Shown: positions 7,244-14,998, counted from the stretch's first letter. The stretch is DNA of 64,000 nt from Oceanobacillus neutriphilus (GCF_014645515.1 NZ_BMLW01000001.1:310001-374000); one strand, 5' to 3'. The notes: generated from the letters alone by a model not told the origin. Numbers and translations: made by a program.

Positions 7244-8418
7244 TTGAAATCCTCCTCTGCACTGACTTCATTGGTGACCGCCATACGTTTATCCTTGGCA
7301 GGGGCAAGAGTCGGCTTACCCGGCGATTTCTGAACATGACCAGGTTCCTCAAGCAATTCTCGGTACTGTTTTGCCCCTAACTCTTTTTCAAGCTTAGGAA
7401 CAGTTAACGGAGTACGTTCATACAGTAGTGCTTCATCGATGCCAGCCTCTTTCAATTGTTTAAAGGCTTTATCTACATCCACATAGCCTCTTGAGCCTCT
7501 GCCGGCTACTGCCTTCCATCCAGGGATCTCTTTACCTTTCAAACTCTCCTTAAGTGCATAATCCTTCAATGCTTTAACCCAAGATTCAATACTTTTTGCC
7601 TTCTCTAAGACTTGGCCAACTTCTGCATTGGATAATTCAGGAGGTTTTTTGCCGCCGAAATCATCTAAAGCTGTAAATTGGTCAGCACGAGCACGGCAAG
7701 TAGCTTTTAGCTTGCAAAACTTGCAATGCTCTCCAGGAACAAATTCGCCTTCACCTTTAAATGCTTTTTCAGCAATGGGCTTAATTTCATCACCCCATGC
7801 CAGCAGATCTGACACCGTCATTTCAAATTCTGAAATATTATCCAGTCTTGGCTGTACAATGGACATGTGCACTTTTTGAATATCAAACAGTAAGCTGTAA
7901 GCTGTGTAGGCTCCAAGGGCATACAGTTTCATTTGAGGATTGTCCTCAGCCGATACCGGTATGCCTTTGCCATATTTGAAGTCATTCACGTACAGCGTTT
8001 GGTCAGCAACGATGATACAGTCTGCAGTACCAAATCCTTCCGGTGCGATATGACTGAAATCTACCTGTTTTTCAATGGCGGCATAAGGTTGCTGTTCCAG
8101 ATTGATTGTTAGCTCCTTGATATAATCAAGATAAGTCTCAGTGTGTTTCAGCATTTCATCTTGGTAAAGTTCACGTTTTTTGAACTTATTCAACCGGCGA
8201 GTAAATGTAGACTTGGCCATCGGATGAAAATACTTTGTCAGTTTTAACTCAGCAATTTCATGGGCCAGTGTCCCTTCCTCGGCGAATACACTTGTGCTGT
8301 CAGGCTTTTCATCCTCTAACCTTGCACTGGGTGTGCAAGCAAGCCACCTGTTAGCAGCACTTGCCGATAAAAGAGCATGGGACCGTTCCTTGTGATTAAT
8401 TTCTTTTGTTTTAGCCAC
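7240..8418 (-). CDS. DUF2800 phage nuclease (Cas4/RecB-like PD-(D/E)XK)
   Basis: 392 aa. The N-terminal RSHALLSASAANRWLACTPS followed by EGTLAHEIAELKL is the family entry motif. The nuclease core shows FGTADCIIVADQTLYVNDFK (GxxD...D-hydrophobic-K). C-terminal cysteines C-K-F-C-K-L-K-A-T-C, with the nearby pattern of Cas4/AddB proteins, suggest an iron-sulphur or zinc site. Such proteins are thought to act as recombination exonucleases partnered with the DUF2815 protein. The start is at ATG 8418 with a GGGGGTGCTTC SD region. Confidence 0.85.
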   Translation of the reverse strand: MAKTKEINHKERSHALLSASAANRWLACTPSARLEDEKPDSTSVFAEEGTLAHEIAELKLTKYFHPMAKSTFTRRLNKFKKRELYQDEMLKHTETYLDYIKELTINLEQQPYAAIEKQVDFSHIAPEGFGTADCIIVADQTLYVNDFKYGKGIPVSAEDNPQMKLYALGAYTAYSLLFDIQKVHMSIVQPRLDNISEFEMTVSDLLAWGDEIKPIAEKAFKGEGEFVPGEHCKFCKLKATCRARADQFTALDDFGGKKPPELSNAEVGQVLEKAKSIESWVKALKDYALKESLKGKEIPGWKAVAGRGSRGYVDVDKAFKQLKEAGIDEALLYERTPLTVPKLEKELGAKQYRELLEEPGHVQKSPGKPTLAPAKDKRMAVTNEVSAEEDFK

Positions 8419-8429
8419 AGAAGCACCCC

Positions 8430-8894
8430 CTATAAGTTAGCGCCCAGCTCACGTAGTTTAGTTGCAAAGTTACCGTACTGATCTTGTGGCAACTGAGTTA
8501 AAGCTTGTACACCGAATTGATTAAGCAATCCAAACAGGTCATTTTGCTTGCCCTGGTCCATTAAATGCTGTGCAGCTACAGCTAACTGATCCTGTGTGTA
8601 GCTTGTCGGCGTTGTCGGTACCGTCTGCTGTTGCTGCGGCGCCTGCTGCTGTTGAACTGGTGCTTGCTGTGTCGGAACACTTTGCGGCGCTTGTTGCTGG
8701 TACTGCTGAGGTGCCTGCTGGTATTGTTGTTGAACCTGAGCATTTTGCTCCGTAACATGTTGCTGTGTATCCTGCTGGGCTGGCGCTTGCTGTGTGGCCT
8801 GTTCAATAGCTGGAGCAGTACCCCCCATAGCGTTTGCTAAAGATTGAATTGCCTTTTCTAATCCTGGTGCTTGAATGTTTACTGTGATTTCCAT
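8430..8894 (-). CDS. Gln/Pro-rich phage protein, unknown function
   Basis: 154 aa from ATG 8894 (MEITVNIQAPGLEKAIQSL). A TTG six bases further upstream lies too close to the GGGG SD, so the ATG is preferred. An N-terminal beta-helix segment is followed by a long low-complexity QQAPQQ stretch (about residues 35-100) and a folded helical C-terminus (YTQDQLAVAAQHLMDQGKQ...). The QQ-A-P tract closely resembles the tail of the DUF2815 protein two genes away. Probably an accessory factor of the recombination/replication module. Confidence 0.65.
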   Translation of the reverse strand: MEITVNIQAPGLEKAIQSLANAMGGTAPAIEQATQQAPAQQDTQQHVTEQNAQVQQQYQQAPQQYQQQAPQSVPTQQAPVQQQQAPQQQQTVPTTPTSYTQDQLAVAAQHLMDQGKQNDLFGLLNQFGVQALTQLPQDQYGNFATKLRELGANL

Positions 8895-8948
8895 TTGCAA
8901 ATTTCCCCTTTCGGTTATATAGTTAAAGTGATAAAATTTTTATTTGAC

Positions 8949-9191
8949 CTACTGATTGCCGTCAGTGGGTTTTTCTTTTGCGAATTCGTTATAGGCTCGT
9001 ACAAGGTCAATCATTAATGGAAAACCTTGCTCTATATAGCAATCATCGCAACAAAACATATCTGTTTGAGAGTGATAAGTGGAATCTAACTCTCGCACCC
9101 ACTCCGCGGGTTCTTCACCATCAAATTTTGCTGATTCTACAATGATCTCAGTTTCTTCCGGCTTACGTTTGCAAAAAGGACAATGCGTCAA
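8949..9191 (-). CDS. Zinc-binding phage protein, 80 aa
   Basis: MTHCPFCKRKPEE at the start and MFCCDDCYIEQGFP in the middle give two cysteine pairs of zinc-ribbon type separated by about 40 residues; the C-terminus is helical. It starts 2 nt upstream of the next gene's end region with AGGAGGTGAATAG as SD. Function unknown. Confidence 0.65.
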   Translation of the reverse strand: MTHCPFCKRKPEETEIIVESAKFDGEEPAEWVRELDSTYHSQTDMFCCDDCYIEQGFPLMIDLVRAYNEFAKEKPTDGNQ

Positions 9192-9193
9192 TG

Positions 9194-9460
9194 CTATTCA
9201 CCTCCTATAATTTCTTCCTCTTCAGCAGGTTTTGTTGCATATTGATGCGCTAATCTCATTTGAGTTGAAATAAAGTCGAACAAATCTCCATCATTCCCAG
9301 TTACTTTTAAGAAAAACATATTATTAGCAATTAACATTCCTGTGAAAAATGCCGTCAGATCAATTTCTGTAAGCTCAAATTGATAATTTTCATCTTCTTT
9401 ATCGAATAATTTCACAATCAATTCGTACACTTCAAAAGCATATTTTTCCTCTTTACTCAT
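9194..9460 (-). CDS. Phage protein, 88 aa, unknown function
   Basis: Start at ATG 9460 (MSKEEKYAFEVYELIVKLF), nine bases after GGAGG; a GTG one codon upstream is too close to the SD. Predicted helical and acidic, with a hydrophobic middle (DLTAFFTGMLIANNMFFLKV) too polar at its borders for a firm membrane call. Part of the early operon. No family recognised. Confidence 0.6.
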   Translation of the reverse strand: MSKEEKYAFEVYELIVKLFDKEDENYQFELTEIDLTAFFTGMLIANNMFFLKVTGNDGDLFDFISTQMRLAHQYATKPAEEEEIIGGE

Positions 9461-9476
9461 CACCTTTCACCTCCTC

Positions 9477-9557
9477 TCAAGAATAACTAAGCATTAAATA
9501 GAGAAATCCAATTGCTCCAGCGAACAACAAGTTAAGAATGAAATCTGTTTTATCCAT
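9477..9557 (-). CDS. 26-aa membrane peptide
   Basis: Reads MDKTDFILNLLFAGAIGFLY, then LMLSYS. It is almost one hydrophobic helix. The ATG overlaps the preceding stop by one base (TGATG) and AGGCGG lies upstream inside the previous gene. Its size and position match the other tiny membrane ORFs of this prophage. Confidence 0.45.
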   Translation of the reverse strand: MDKTDFILNLLFAGAIGFLYLMLSYS

Positions 9558-9796
9558 CAGAACATGTTCCGCCTGGTATCTTCGTTGATTGCTTTGATTG
9601 CCTCAGCGTTTAATTTTTTCTGATTAAGCGTTACAAGATTTTCAAAGGCACCTTGTAATTCAAAAATCAAATCCTCTTTACGTTCAAACTGTGCTGTTTC
9701 CACTAACGAAAAAGCCTTCTGACTTGCTTGAAATATCCGATCAACCTCTTTCATAACCAGAGGAAGATCAGCTGTTTTATAATGATCACTTAACAT
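9557..9796 (-). CDS. Phage protein, 79 aa, unknown function
   Basis: Start at ATG 9796 (MLSDHYKTADLPLVMKEVDR) because GGGGAGAGG lies seven bases upstream; an ATG at 9814 has a poorer SD. Entirely helical by composition (FQASQKAFSLVETAQFERKE...) and ends TRRNMF. No motif recognised. Downstream of the DUF771 gene in the early operon. Confidence 0.6.
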   Translation of the reverse strand: MLSDHYKTADLPLVMKEVDRIFQASQKAFSLVETAQFERKEDLIFELQGAFENLVTLNQKKLNAEAIKAINEDTRRNMF

Positions 9797-9847
9797 GGTT
9801 TGTCCTCTCCCCATATACCGCCTGTCCGATATTATTTTTTTTATTAA

Positions 9848-10120
9848 TCACCAATCTGACACAATGTCCACTATCGCTTTAAAAGTAGGTTGAGCTATCC
9901 ACCAGCGCTTACGTTTTTTTCTGACCTCGTGAACCCTTATCCTTGGATCATGCAGTAATTCATCTTCCAAGTACTTAACTGACATACATGTCAACTCGGC
10001 CAGCTTGCTAATATCTACCAGTACAAGCTGCTGATGAATTTGCTTGCTGAGTTCATCGTCAATATGTTTTCGAAGAGCTGTTTCATCGAGTGAAATCTTA
10101 ATCTCTCCACTTGGAAACAC
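9848..10120 (-). CDS. DUF771 phage protein
   Basis: 90 aa with GTG start at 10120 after AAGGAAGGTGATTCT. The text DISKLAELTCMSVKYLEDEL followed by RVHEVRKKRKRWWIAQPTFK matches my memory of the DUF771 family, short proteins found right after the immunity genes of many Firmicute phages. The helix-turn-helix-like first part suggests DNA binding, perhaps as an excisionase-like or early regulator. It is the second gene of the leftward operon after the Cro-like gene. Confidence 0.75.
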   Translation of the reverse strand: MFPSGEIKISLDETALRKHIDDELSKQIHQQLVLVDISKLAELTCMSVKYLEDELLHDPRIRVHEVRKKRKRWWIAQPTFKAIVDIVSDW

Positions 10121-10225
10121 AGAATCACCTTCCTTGCCATTTAAAATATCTGAAAAATAAAGATAAAAGTGTAATTTTCTATTGCGTTATTTTAAATGAC
10201 GGTTTATAATAATGACAAAGCTAAA

Positions 10226-10459
10226 TTACACAGAACGTTTTACTTCAACATCTGCTAAATCTGGAAATAATTTTTCGGGTGTTGTCTCAAAATATTTAGC
10301 GAGCTTAAATAAGAGTTTTGCGTCTGGATTGCCCCTGCCTGTTTCTATATTGCGTATGTGGCTTTCAGACACATCTAAATCTATTGAGAGTTGACGTTGA
10401 GTTACACCAAGAGATCTGCGAAATCTCGAAAATGTATCTCTACGACGTGAATCGCACAT
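10226..10459 (-). CDS. Cro-like XRE-family repressor
   Basis: 77 aa from ATG 10459 (MCDSRRRDTFSRFRRSLG), preceded by GAGGTGAATAAA; the longer frame upstream has no comparable SD. A single XRE helix-turn-helix fills residues about 9-62 (LGVTQRQLSIDLDVSESHIR, then NIETGRGNPDAKLLFKLAKY). It is transcribed away from the CI-like gene across a region of repeated ACGTCA elements, the classic lytic/lysogenic switch layout. Confidence 0.85.
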   Translation of the reverse strand: MCDSRRRDTFSRFRRSLGVTQRQLSIDLDVSESHIRNIETGRGNPDAKLLFKLAKYFETTPEKLFPDLADVEVKRSV

Positions 10460-10500
10460 TTTATTCACCTCTTTTCTTTGTGCTTTTAATTGACACTTAA

Positions 10501-10543
10501 AATATATCACGTCAATCTAATAAACGTCAACCCCAAAACGTCA
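10501..10543 (-). promoter_or_regulatory. Immunity-switch promoter with three ACGTCA operator repeats
   Basis: Leftward -35 TTGACG (10530-10525) and -10 TATATT (10506-10501) are 18 nt apart. Three direct ACGTCA elements at 10509, 10524 and 10538 are spaced 15 and 14 nt. The third is part of AACGTCATTTTAAATGAAC, and a related inverted copy (TTTTAAATGACGG) lies near 10191 downstream of the Cro-like gene. I infer these are CI/Cro binding sites. Confidence 0.55.
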
Positions 10544-10579
10544 TTTTAAATGAACTTTTTTTTTCGGGAGGACTTAAAA

Positions 10580-10918
10580 TTGAATGAAAATGATAAGAAA
10601 CGAATGGGTGAAAGGATTAGATTGTGCAGGAATAATCTTGGTATATCGCAGGAGAAACTTGCTGATTTATTAGGTATGAGACGGACTAACATTGCTAATT
10701 ATGAAGCCGGAAGAGTAGTACCACCCGGGAATGTGCTGCTAGAAATGGCTAAAACGTTCGAAACATCTACCGATTATCTCTTGGGTAGAATAGAACCAGA
10801 AACCATTGCAGCTCACCATGATGGGGAAAATTGGACAGAGGAAGAACTACAAGAAATTGAAGAGTTTAAGCAGTTTATTGCAATGAGACGAGAAGCCAGG
10901 AAAAACAAGGGGAATTAG
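10580..10918 (+). CDS. CI-like phage repressor
   Basis: 112 aa. The TTG at 10580 is chosen as start because CGGGAGGA ends eight bases before it; an ATG at 10550 lacks an SD. N-terminal XRE helix-turn-helix (RIRLCRNNLGISQEKLADLL, then RRTNIANYEAGRVVP) and a short acidic C-terminal helix. It lacks a LexA-type peptidase domain, so relief of repression probably runs through the ImmA-like protein encoded next door. Divergent from the Cro-like gene. Confidence 0.85.
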   Translation: MNENDKKRMGERIRLCRNNLGISQEKLADLLGMRRTNIANYEAGRVVPPGNVLLEMAKTFETSTDYLLGRIEPETIAAHHDGENWTEEELQEIEEFKQFIAMRREARKNKGN

Positions 10919-10919
10919 A

Positions 10920-11396
10920 ATGGATTTATTTGAGGATTTAATGGAGGAATGTTTCACAAATAATATAGAAGTATACATAAGAAGAATGAAAAATAAGGGA
11001 TTGTATGGAGATAACATTATTTGGCTGAGTAACAGTCTGAGCACCACTGTTGAAAAGGTTAGCATTTTAGCAGAAGAACTCGGCCATTATCATACATCAG
11101 CTGGAGACATACTTAATCAAACAAAAATAGACAATCGTAAACAGGAACTTAAAGCAAGATCCTGGGCTCATAAGAGAGTGTTTCCATTATCAAAAATAAT
11201 AGAAGCTCATAAATTAAACCTTAGAAATAAGTATGAATTAGCTGATTATTTAAATGTAACAGAGGAATTTGTAGAAGCATCTTTAAAACGGTACCAGGAT
11301 AAATTCGGACTTTTTGTAGATATTGACGGCTACACAATATTTTTCGATCCGCTGGAAGTTGTTGAAATTTCCGATCAAAAAAATTTTTATTCTTAA
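10920..11396 (+). CDS. ImmA/IrrE-like metallopeptidase (phage anti-repressor)
   Basis: 158 aa, one base after the repressor stop. Residues about 45-65 read VEKVSILAEELGHYHTSAGD, the phage form of the ImmA/IrrE zinc motif in which the usual HExxH appears as EExxH. The C-terminal half has a helical domain with HTH-like text (NKYELADYLNVTEEFVEASL). In ICEBs1 and related elements, ImmA cleaves the neighbouring ImmR-type repressor; the same pairing is inferred here. Confidence 0.75.
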   Translation: MDLFEDLMEECFTNNIEVYIRRMKNKGLYGDNIIWLSNSLSTTVEKVSILAEELGHYHTSAGDILNQTKIDNRKQELKARSWAHKRVFPLSKIIEAHKLNLRNKYELADYLNVTEEFVEASLKRYQDKFGLFVDIDGYTIFFDPLEVVEISDQKNFYS

Positions 11397-11399
11397 AAA

Positions 11400-11411
11400 G
11401 AACATACGTTC
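11400..11411 (+). promoter_or_regulatory. LexA (SOS) box-like palindrome upstream of integrase
   Basis: GAACATACGTTC matches the core of the Bacillus LexA/DinR box (CGAACRNRYGTTYG); only the outermost C and G differ (A on both sides). It lies about 80 nt before the integrase start and just after the ImmA-like stop. SOS control of integration/excision is an inference. Confidence 0.5.
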
Positions 11412-11436
11412 ACATTTAAGGAGGTGATACGCACAC

Positions 11437-11484
11437 GTGGTTAACTCTATGCCCCAGAAACGCCTGTCCGCGATGAAGGGATAG
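11437..11484 (+). CDS. 15-aa leader ORF before integrase
   Basis: GTG start preceded by a near-perfect SD (AAGGAGGTGAT, 8 nt spacing) and encoding MVNSMPQKRLSAMKG. It stops 7 nt before the integrase ATG. The integrase itself has only a weak, distant SD (AAGGGAT), so translation of the leader could control integrase synthesis by coupling. Confidence 0.45.
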   Translation: MVNSMPQKRLSAMKG

Positions 11485-11491
11485 ACAAGCC

Positions 11492-12682
11492 ATGACTACT
11501 AAATTAAACAAATCGAAAAAAGATAAAGATCTATACTGGTACACCAATAAAAAAGGTGAAAAATTGTGGATGTATCGGCATAAGTACAAGGACACGATGG
11601 GGAAACGGAAAGAAAAGAAAAAAAGTAGTTTTACATCAGAGGATGCAGCCTTAAAGGCTCTTCTGAAGGTCAAGTCTGACTTACTAAATGGCAACGTAAA
11701 ACAAGTAGAGAAAGACAATCTTACTGTATCTCAATGGATGGATATGTGGTATGAGACGCATAAAAATGAGTGGAAAACATCCACACAAACTCAAAGAGAG
11801 CGTTTGATCAGATTGCGTATCAAACCGCTTCTGGGCAATGAAAATCTTGCCGCATTAGATAAATCGACTTACAAACTAAAATATATAAATGAACTCACTG
11901 AAATATATAGTCCTAGCACTGTTTCGACGTACCACACTATATTTAAGATTGCCATTAATGCCGCCGTAGATGATGAAATCCTATCCCGTAATCGATTCAA
12001 TAAAATTACGATTCCAGGCCTAGGAGAAGATAGCCTCAAAGCAGTCAGAAATAACTATCTAAACGTATTCCAATTGAATCGATTGCTGGATCTTGCTAAA
12101 GAATATTTAAATATAACCAATTACAGCCTAATGTATTTTTTAGCCTATACGGGCTTAAGAAAAGGTGAAGCATTAGGAATACAATGGCGAAATATAGATT
12201 TTGAGGCCAATACTATAACGGTGGAGAGGACAAGAGACTGCCATAGTGGCATTAGACCACCTAAAACAAAAAATAGTTACAGAACCATTCCAGTCGATGT
12301 TATGGTAATGGCGCAACTCAAAAAGTATAAAATTTGGTGTAAAGAGAGATTGCTAAGCAAAGGGAAACATTTAAAAGATGATGATTTTGTCTTTATCTCA
12401 ACTCATGGCAATCCTGTTGCAAGTGCTATGCTAAACAATAACCTAAAAAAACTTATAGAAGATTGGAATCTAAAATCTATTAACGTACATGGGTTGCGAC
12501 ACACTCATGCCACGATACTTGTCAATCTTGGTTTACCATCACAAGTTATAGCTGAAAGACTAGGCAATACTCCGCGAATGATAGACAAGATATATGGCCA
12601 CGTATTGAGTGAATCGGAAGACAAATCTGTACGGCTGTTTAGTAAGAGCCTGGAACTTGGGGCTGTTTCTGGGGCTAATTGA
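11492..12682 (+). CDS. int: Tyrosine-family phage integrase
   Basis: 396 aa. An N-terminal arm-binding part (WYTNKKGEKLWMYRHKYKDT) and SAM-like core-binding domain (about residues 70-165) precede the catalytic domain, with box I Arg (YTGLRKGEALG), the H-x-x-R box (NVHGLRHTHATI) and the nucleophile Tyr region (RMIDKIYGHVL). All key residues are present, so it should be active. It catalyses site-specific integration/excision at the adjacent attachment site. The ATG is 7 nt after the leader ORF. Confidence 0.95.
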   Translation: MTTKLNKSKKDKDLYWYTNKKGEKLWMYRHKYKDTMGKRKEKKKSSFTSEDAALKALLKVKSDLLNGNVKQVEKDNLTVSQWMDMWYETHKNEWKTSTQTQRERLIRLRIKPLLGNENLAALDKSTYKLKYINELTEIYSPSTVSTYHTIFKIAINAAVDDEILSRNRFNKITIPGLGEDSLKAVRNNYLNVFQLNRLLDLAKEYLNITNYSLMYFLAYTGLRKGEALGIQWRNIDFEANTITVERTRDCHSGIRPPKTKNSYRTIPVDVMVMAQLKKYKIWCKERLLSKGKHLKDDDFVFISTHGNPVASAMLNNNLKKLIEDWNLKSINVHGLRHTHATILVNLGLPSQVIAERLGNTPRMIDKIYGHVLSESEDKSVRLFSKSLELGAVSGAN

Positions 12683-12695
12683 ATTAATTAGCCCC
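12671..12695 (+). other. Hairpin over the integrase stop codon
   Basis: Perfect 10-bp stem GGGGCTAATT/AATTAGCCCC with a 5-nt loop; the TGA stop lies at the top of the left arm. No T-run follows, so it is not a classical intrinsic terminator. It may protect the 3' end of the mRNA or belong to the attachment region. Confidence 0.5.
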
Positions 12696-12707
12696 CCAAG
12701 CCCCTTG

Positions 12708-12722
12708 TGGCAGGCGGGATTC
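12708..12722 (-). other. Candidate attachment core resembling a tRNA 3' end
   Basis: On the minus strand the sequence reads GAATCCCGCCTGCCA, which looks like the T-loop end plus acceptor strand of a tRNA without the rest of the gene. It is 26 nt after the integrase stop, where a phage attachment core is expected. This would fit a prophage inserted in a tRNA gene. Inference only. Confidence 0.35.
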
Positions 12723-12802
12723 TCCTTTATGTGTAGTATAATCACTAATATATATAATTTATTATTTTATAGTTTAAAACTATAATTGAAGGAGATTAGC
12801 CT

Positions 12803-13687
12803 GTGGACTTGACTCAATTACATTATTTTATCAAGGTGGTTGAAGAGAAAAGCTTTACAAGAGCTGCAGAACGTCTGCATATTTCGCAGCCTTCTTTAAG
12901 TATATCCATAAAAAAATTAGAGAATCATTTAGGCATTTCACTTGTTCATCGAAAAAAACCGTATATACAGCTCACCAGAGAAGGGGAAATTTTTTATTAT
13001 CAAGCAAAAAAAATAGTTAATCAGATGAATGATATGGAAGAAGAGATGAAACGTCTGCGGTTAGAAGGCCCATTAGAGCTTTCCATCAGCATGATCGAAA
13101 CAGCCAAAAATTGGTTCAGCGAGGTCATCAAAAAAATTAAATCAGATTCACAGGACATTCACATTCAAATTTCTGAATTACTCAGCTTATCTGAGCTGCA
13201 AAATGCTTTGTTAAATTATGAAATCCACTATGCCATAACGAATTATTATATTGATACAAAAGAGCTTGAGTCCATCTTTTTATATGAAGAAAATCTTGTT
13301 GCATTAATTCCAGCCGGCCACCCTCTTCAATCCAAAGCATTTATTACCATGGAAGATTTAAAGCAACCGCCTTTTATATTATGTAAGGAAGGATACCAGA
13401 CAAGGAATGATATATTAAAAGCTTTTCAATACGCAAGCGTCAGCCCTAATATTCAATTTGAAATTGAAAGGTTTGAAACAGCCTATCATCTTGTAGAAAG
13501 CGGTCTTGGAATTACCATTGTTCCCGAAAACTATGTCAACAAATCATACCATCCAACAGTACATGTCAAAAAAATGAAGGATCAGGTGTTAAAAAGAAAT
13601 GTTTATCTCGTGAAAGATCGAACCAGGTACCTTTCACCGATCATTCATAAATCCATTAAAACCATCTGTATGTTTCATCAATCATAA
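12803..13687 (+). CDS. LysR-family transcriptional regulator
   Basis: 294 aa, GTG start with GAAGGAGATTAG SD. N-terminal winged HTH (MDLTQLHYFIKVVEEKSFTR, then AERLHISQPSLSISIKKLE) and a type 2 periplasmic-binding-like effector domain (about residues 90-290, e.g. NLVALIPAGHPL and LVESGLGITIVPENYV). Same direction as the nitric oxide synthase gene 148 nt downstream, which it may or may not regulate. Effector unknown. Confidence 0.9.
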   Translation: MDLTQLHYFIKVVEEKSFTRAAERLHISQPSLSISIKKLENHLGISLVHRKKPYIQLTREGEIFYYQAKKIVNQMNDMEEEMKRLRLEGPLELSISMIETAKNWFSEVIKKIKSDSQDIHIQISELLSLSELQNALLNYEIHYAITNYYIDTKELESIFLYEENLVALIPAGHPLQSKAFITMEDLKQPPFILCKEGYQTRNDILKAFQYASVSPNIQFEIERFETAYHLVESGLGITIVPENYVNKSYHPTVHVKKMKDQVLKRNVYLVKDRTRYLSPIIHKSIKTICMFHQS

Positions 13688-13835
13688 TTTCATTTTACTA
13701 AAGGATCGTATGTGACAGCAATATGAACAGATATTGACACTCCTTGCCATATGAGTCAGATAAAATGGAAATTCTTCCTTCTATTCGCTAAAATAAATAA
13801 TATAAAGGATAGTCAGCAGCTGGAGGTATATTCCA

Positions 13836-14951
13836 TTGAATAATTATGAAATGCAGCAGGAAGCCGAACAATTTTTAAAAACTTACTATACAGAAACGAA
13901 AGCTCCTGCAGAACAACTTGAAGAACGAGTCAAAGAAGTAATTTCAGAAATAAAAGCACACAACACATATACACAAACCTACGAGGAAATTGTTTATGGA
14001 GCAAAGCTGGCATGGCGGAATTCAAACCGCTGTATCGGCAGACTTTTTTGGGAACGTATCGACGTAGCTGATGCCAGGCAGGCAACCACAGAAGAAGAAG
14101 TATTCGAATTTCTGTTCAGTCATTTAAAAAATGCCTTTAACCAAGGAAGAATTAAGCCATATATCACTATCTTCCCTGCCAGCTCAGCCAAAGAAGACAC
14201 CGTAAAAATCTGGAACCATCAGCTGCTGCGCTATGCAGGCTATGAGTCTGATGAAGGTATTATTGGCGATTCAGACTCTCTGGAGTTCACAAAAATTTGC
14301 GAGAAACTAGGCTGGCAGGGACAGGGAACACATTTTGATATTCTGCCTCTGGTTATTCAAATTGGCGATCAGCCGCCTGTCTGGAGAAGTATCCCTGAAG
14401 CATTGATTCCGGAAATCCCAATGGAGCATCCAGAATATAAGGCTGTGGCAGACTTACATTTAAAATGGTATGCTATTCCAATTATTGCAGATATGCGCCT
14501 TGAAATCGGCGGACTGCATTATGTATCTGCCCCCTTTAACGGCTGGTATATGGGAACGGAGATTGGTGCAAGAAACTTTGCAGATGAGCACCGCTATAAT
14601 CTGCTTCCAAAAATGGCGGAGATAATGGGCTTAGAGACAAAGCATGCCAGCAGCTTATGGCAAGACCGTGCGTTGATTGAGCTGAATGAAATGGTACTCC
14701 ATTCCTTTAAAAAACAAGGCGTATCCATTGTAGATCATCATACAGCTGCAACACAGTTCCATATTTTCGAAAAGCAGGAAGCAAAAGCAGACCGTGAAGT
14801 AACTGGAAAATGGACATGGCTTATACCGCCTGTTTCCCCGGCAACTACCCACGTCTGGCACCAGCCCTATAGAAATGAACTGAAAAAGCCGAATTTCTTT
14901 TATCAGAATAAGGCTTATCAGGAAGTGAAGGGCTGTCCGTTTCATAGATAG
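13836..14951 (+). CDS. nos: Bacterial nitric oxide synthase, oxygenase domain only
   Basis: 371 aa, TTG start with TGGAGG SD. The heme thiolate is Cys66 in WRNSNRCIGR; the arginine-site glutamate is in GWYMGTEIGARNFAD; the C-terminal PPVSPATTHVWHQPY and NFFYQNKAY match bacterial NOS. Length equals other Bacillus-type enzymes that lack a fused reductase and use host flavodoxin-type reductants. It converts L-arginine to citrulline and NO; in Bacillus NO protects against oxidative stress. A strong terminator follows. Confidence 0.96.
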   Translation: MNNYEMQQEAEQFLKTYYTETKAPAEQLEERVKEVISEIKAHNTYTQTYEEIVYGAKLAWRNSNRCIGRLFWERIDVADARQATTEEEVFEFLFSHLKNAFNQGRIKPYITIFPASSAKEDTVKIWNHQLLRYAGYESDEGIIGDSDSLEFTKICEKLGWQGQGTHFDILPLVIQIGDQPPVWRSIPEALIPEIPMEHPEYKAVADLHLKWYAIPIIADMRLEIGGLHYVSAPFNGWYMGTEIGARNFADEHRYNLLPKMAEIMGLETKHASSLWQDRALIELNEMVLHSFKKQGVSIVDHHTAATQFHIFEKQEAKADREVTGKWTWLIPPVSPATTHVWHQPYRNELKKPNFFYQNKAYQEVKGCPFHR

Positions 14952-14959
14952 AGCTAAGG

Positions 14960-14998
14960 GTGTTCTTTTTTTAGGAGAACACTTTTAGTTCTTTTTTA
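14960..14998 (+). terminator. Intrinsic terminator of nos
   Basis: Stem GTGTTCT/AGAACAC with a 9-nt loop, followed by TTTTAGTTCTTTTTT. It starts 9 nt after the nos stop. Confidence 0.8.

Larger units (their letters stand above)
1..12722. mobile_element. Prophage, right-hand end (integrase side)
   Basis: About 25 tightly packed, mostly leftward small genes with start/stop overlaps include phage hallmarks: integrase, CI/Cro-like pair, ImmA-like peptidase, DUF771, DUF2800, DUF2815, family A polymerase and a VapE-like gene. Order from right to left is integration, immunity, early replication; the structural and lysis genes must lie left of the window. The right boundary is placed just after the integrase, where host-type genes (LysR, nitric oxide synthase) begin. 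The exact attachment site is inferred, not seen. Confidence 0.9.

Noticed and set aside
8570-8840. Overlapping frames in several directions over the Gln/Pro-rich gene
   Set aside because: Low-complexity CAG/CAA repeats keep all frames open; only the minus-strand frame has an SD and folded ends.
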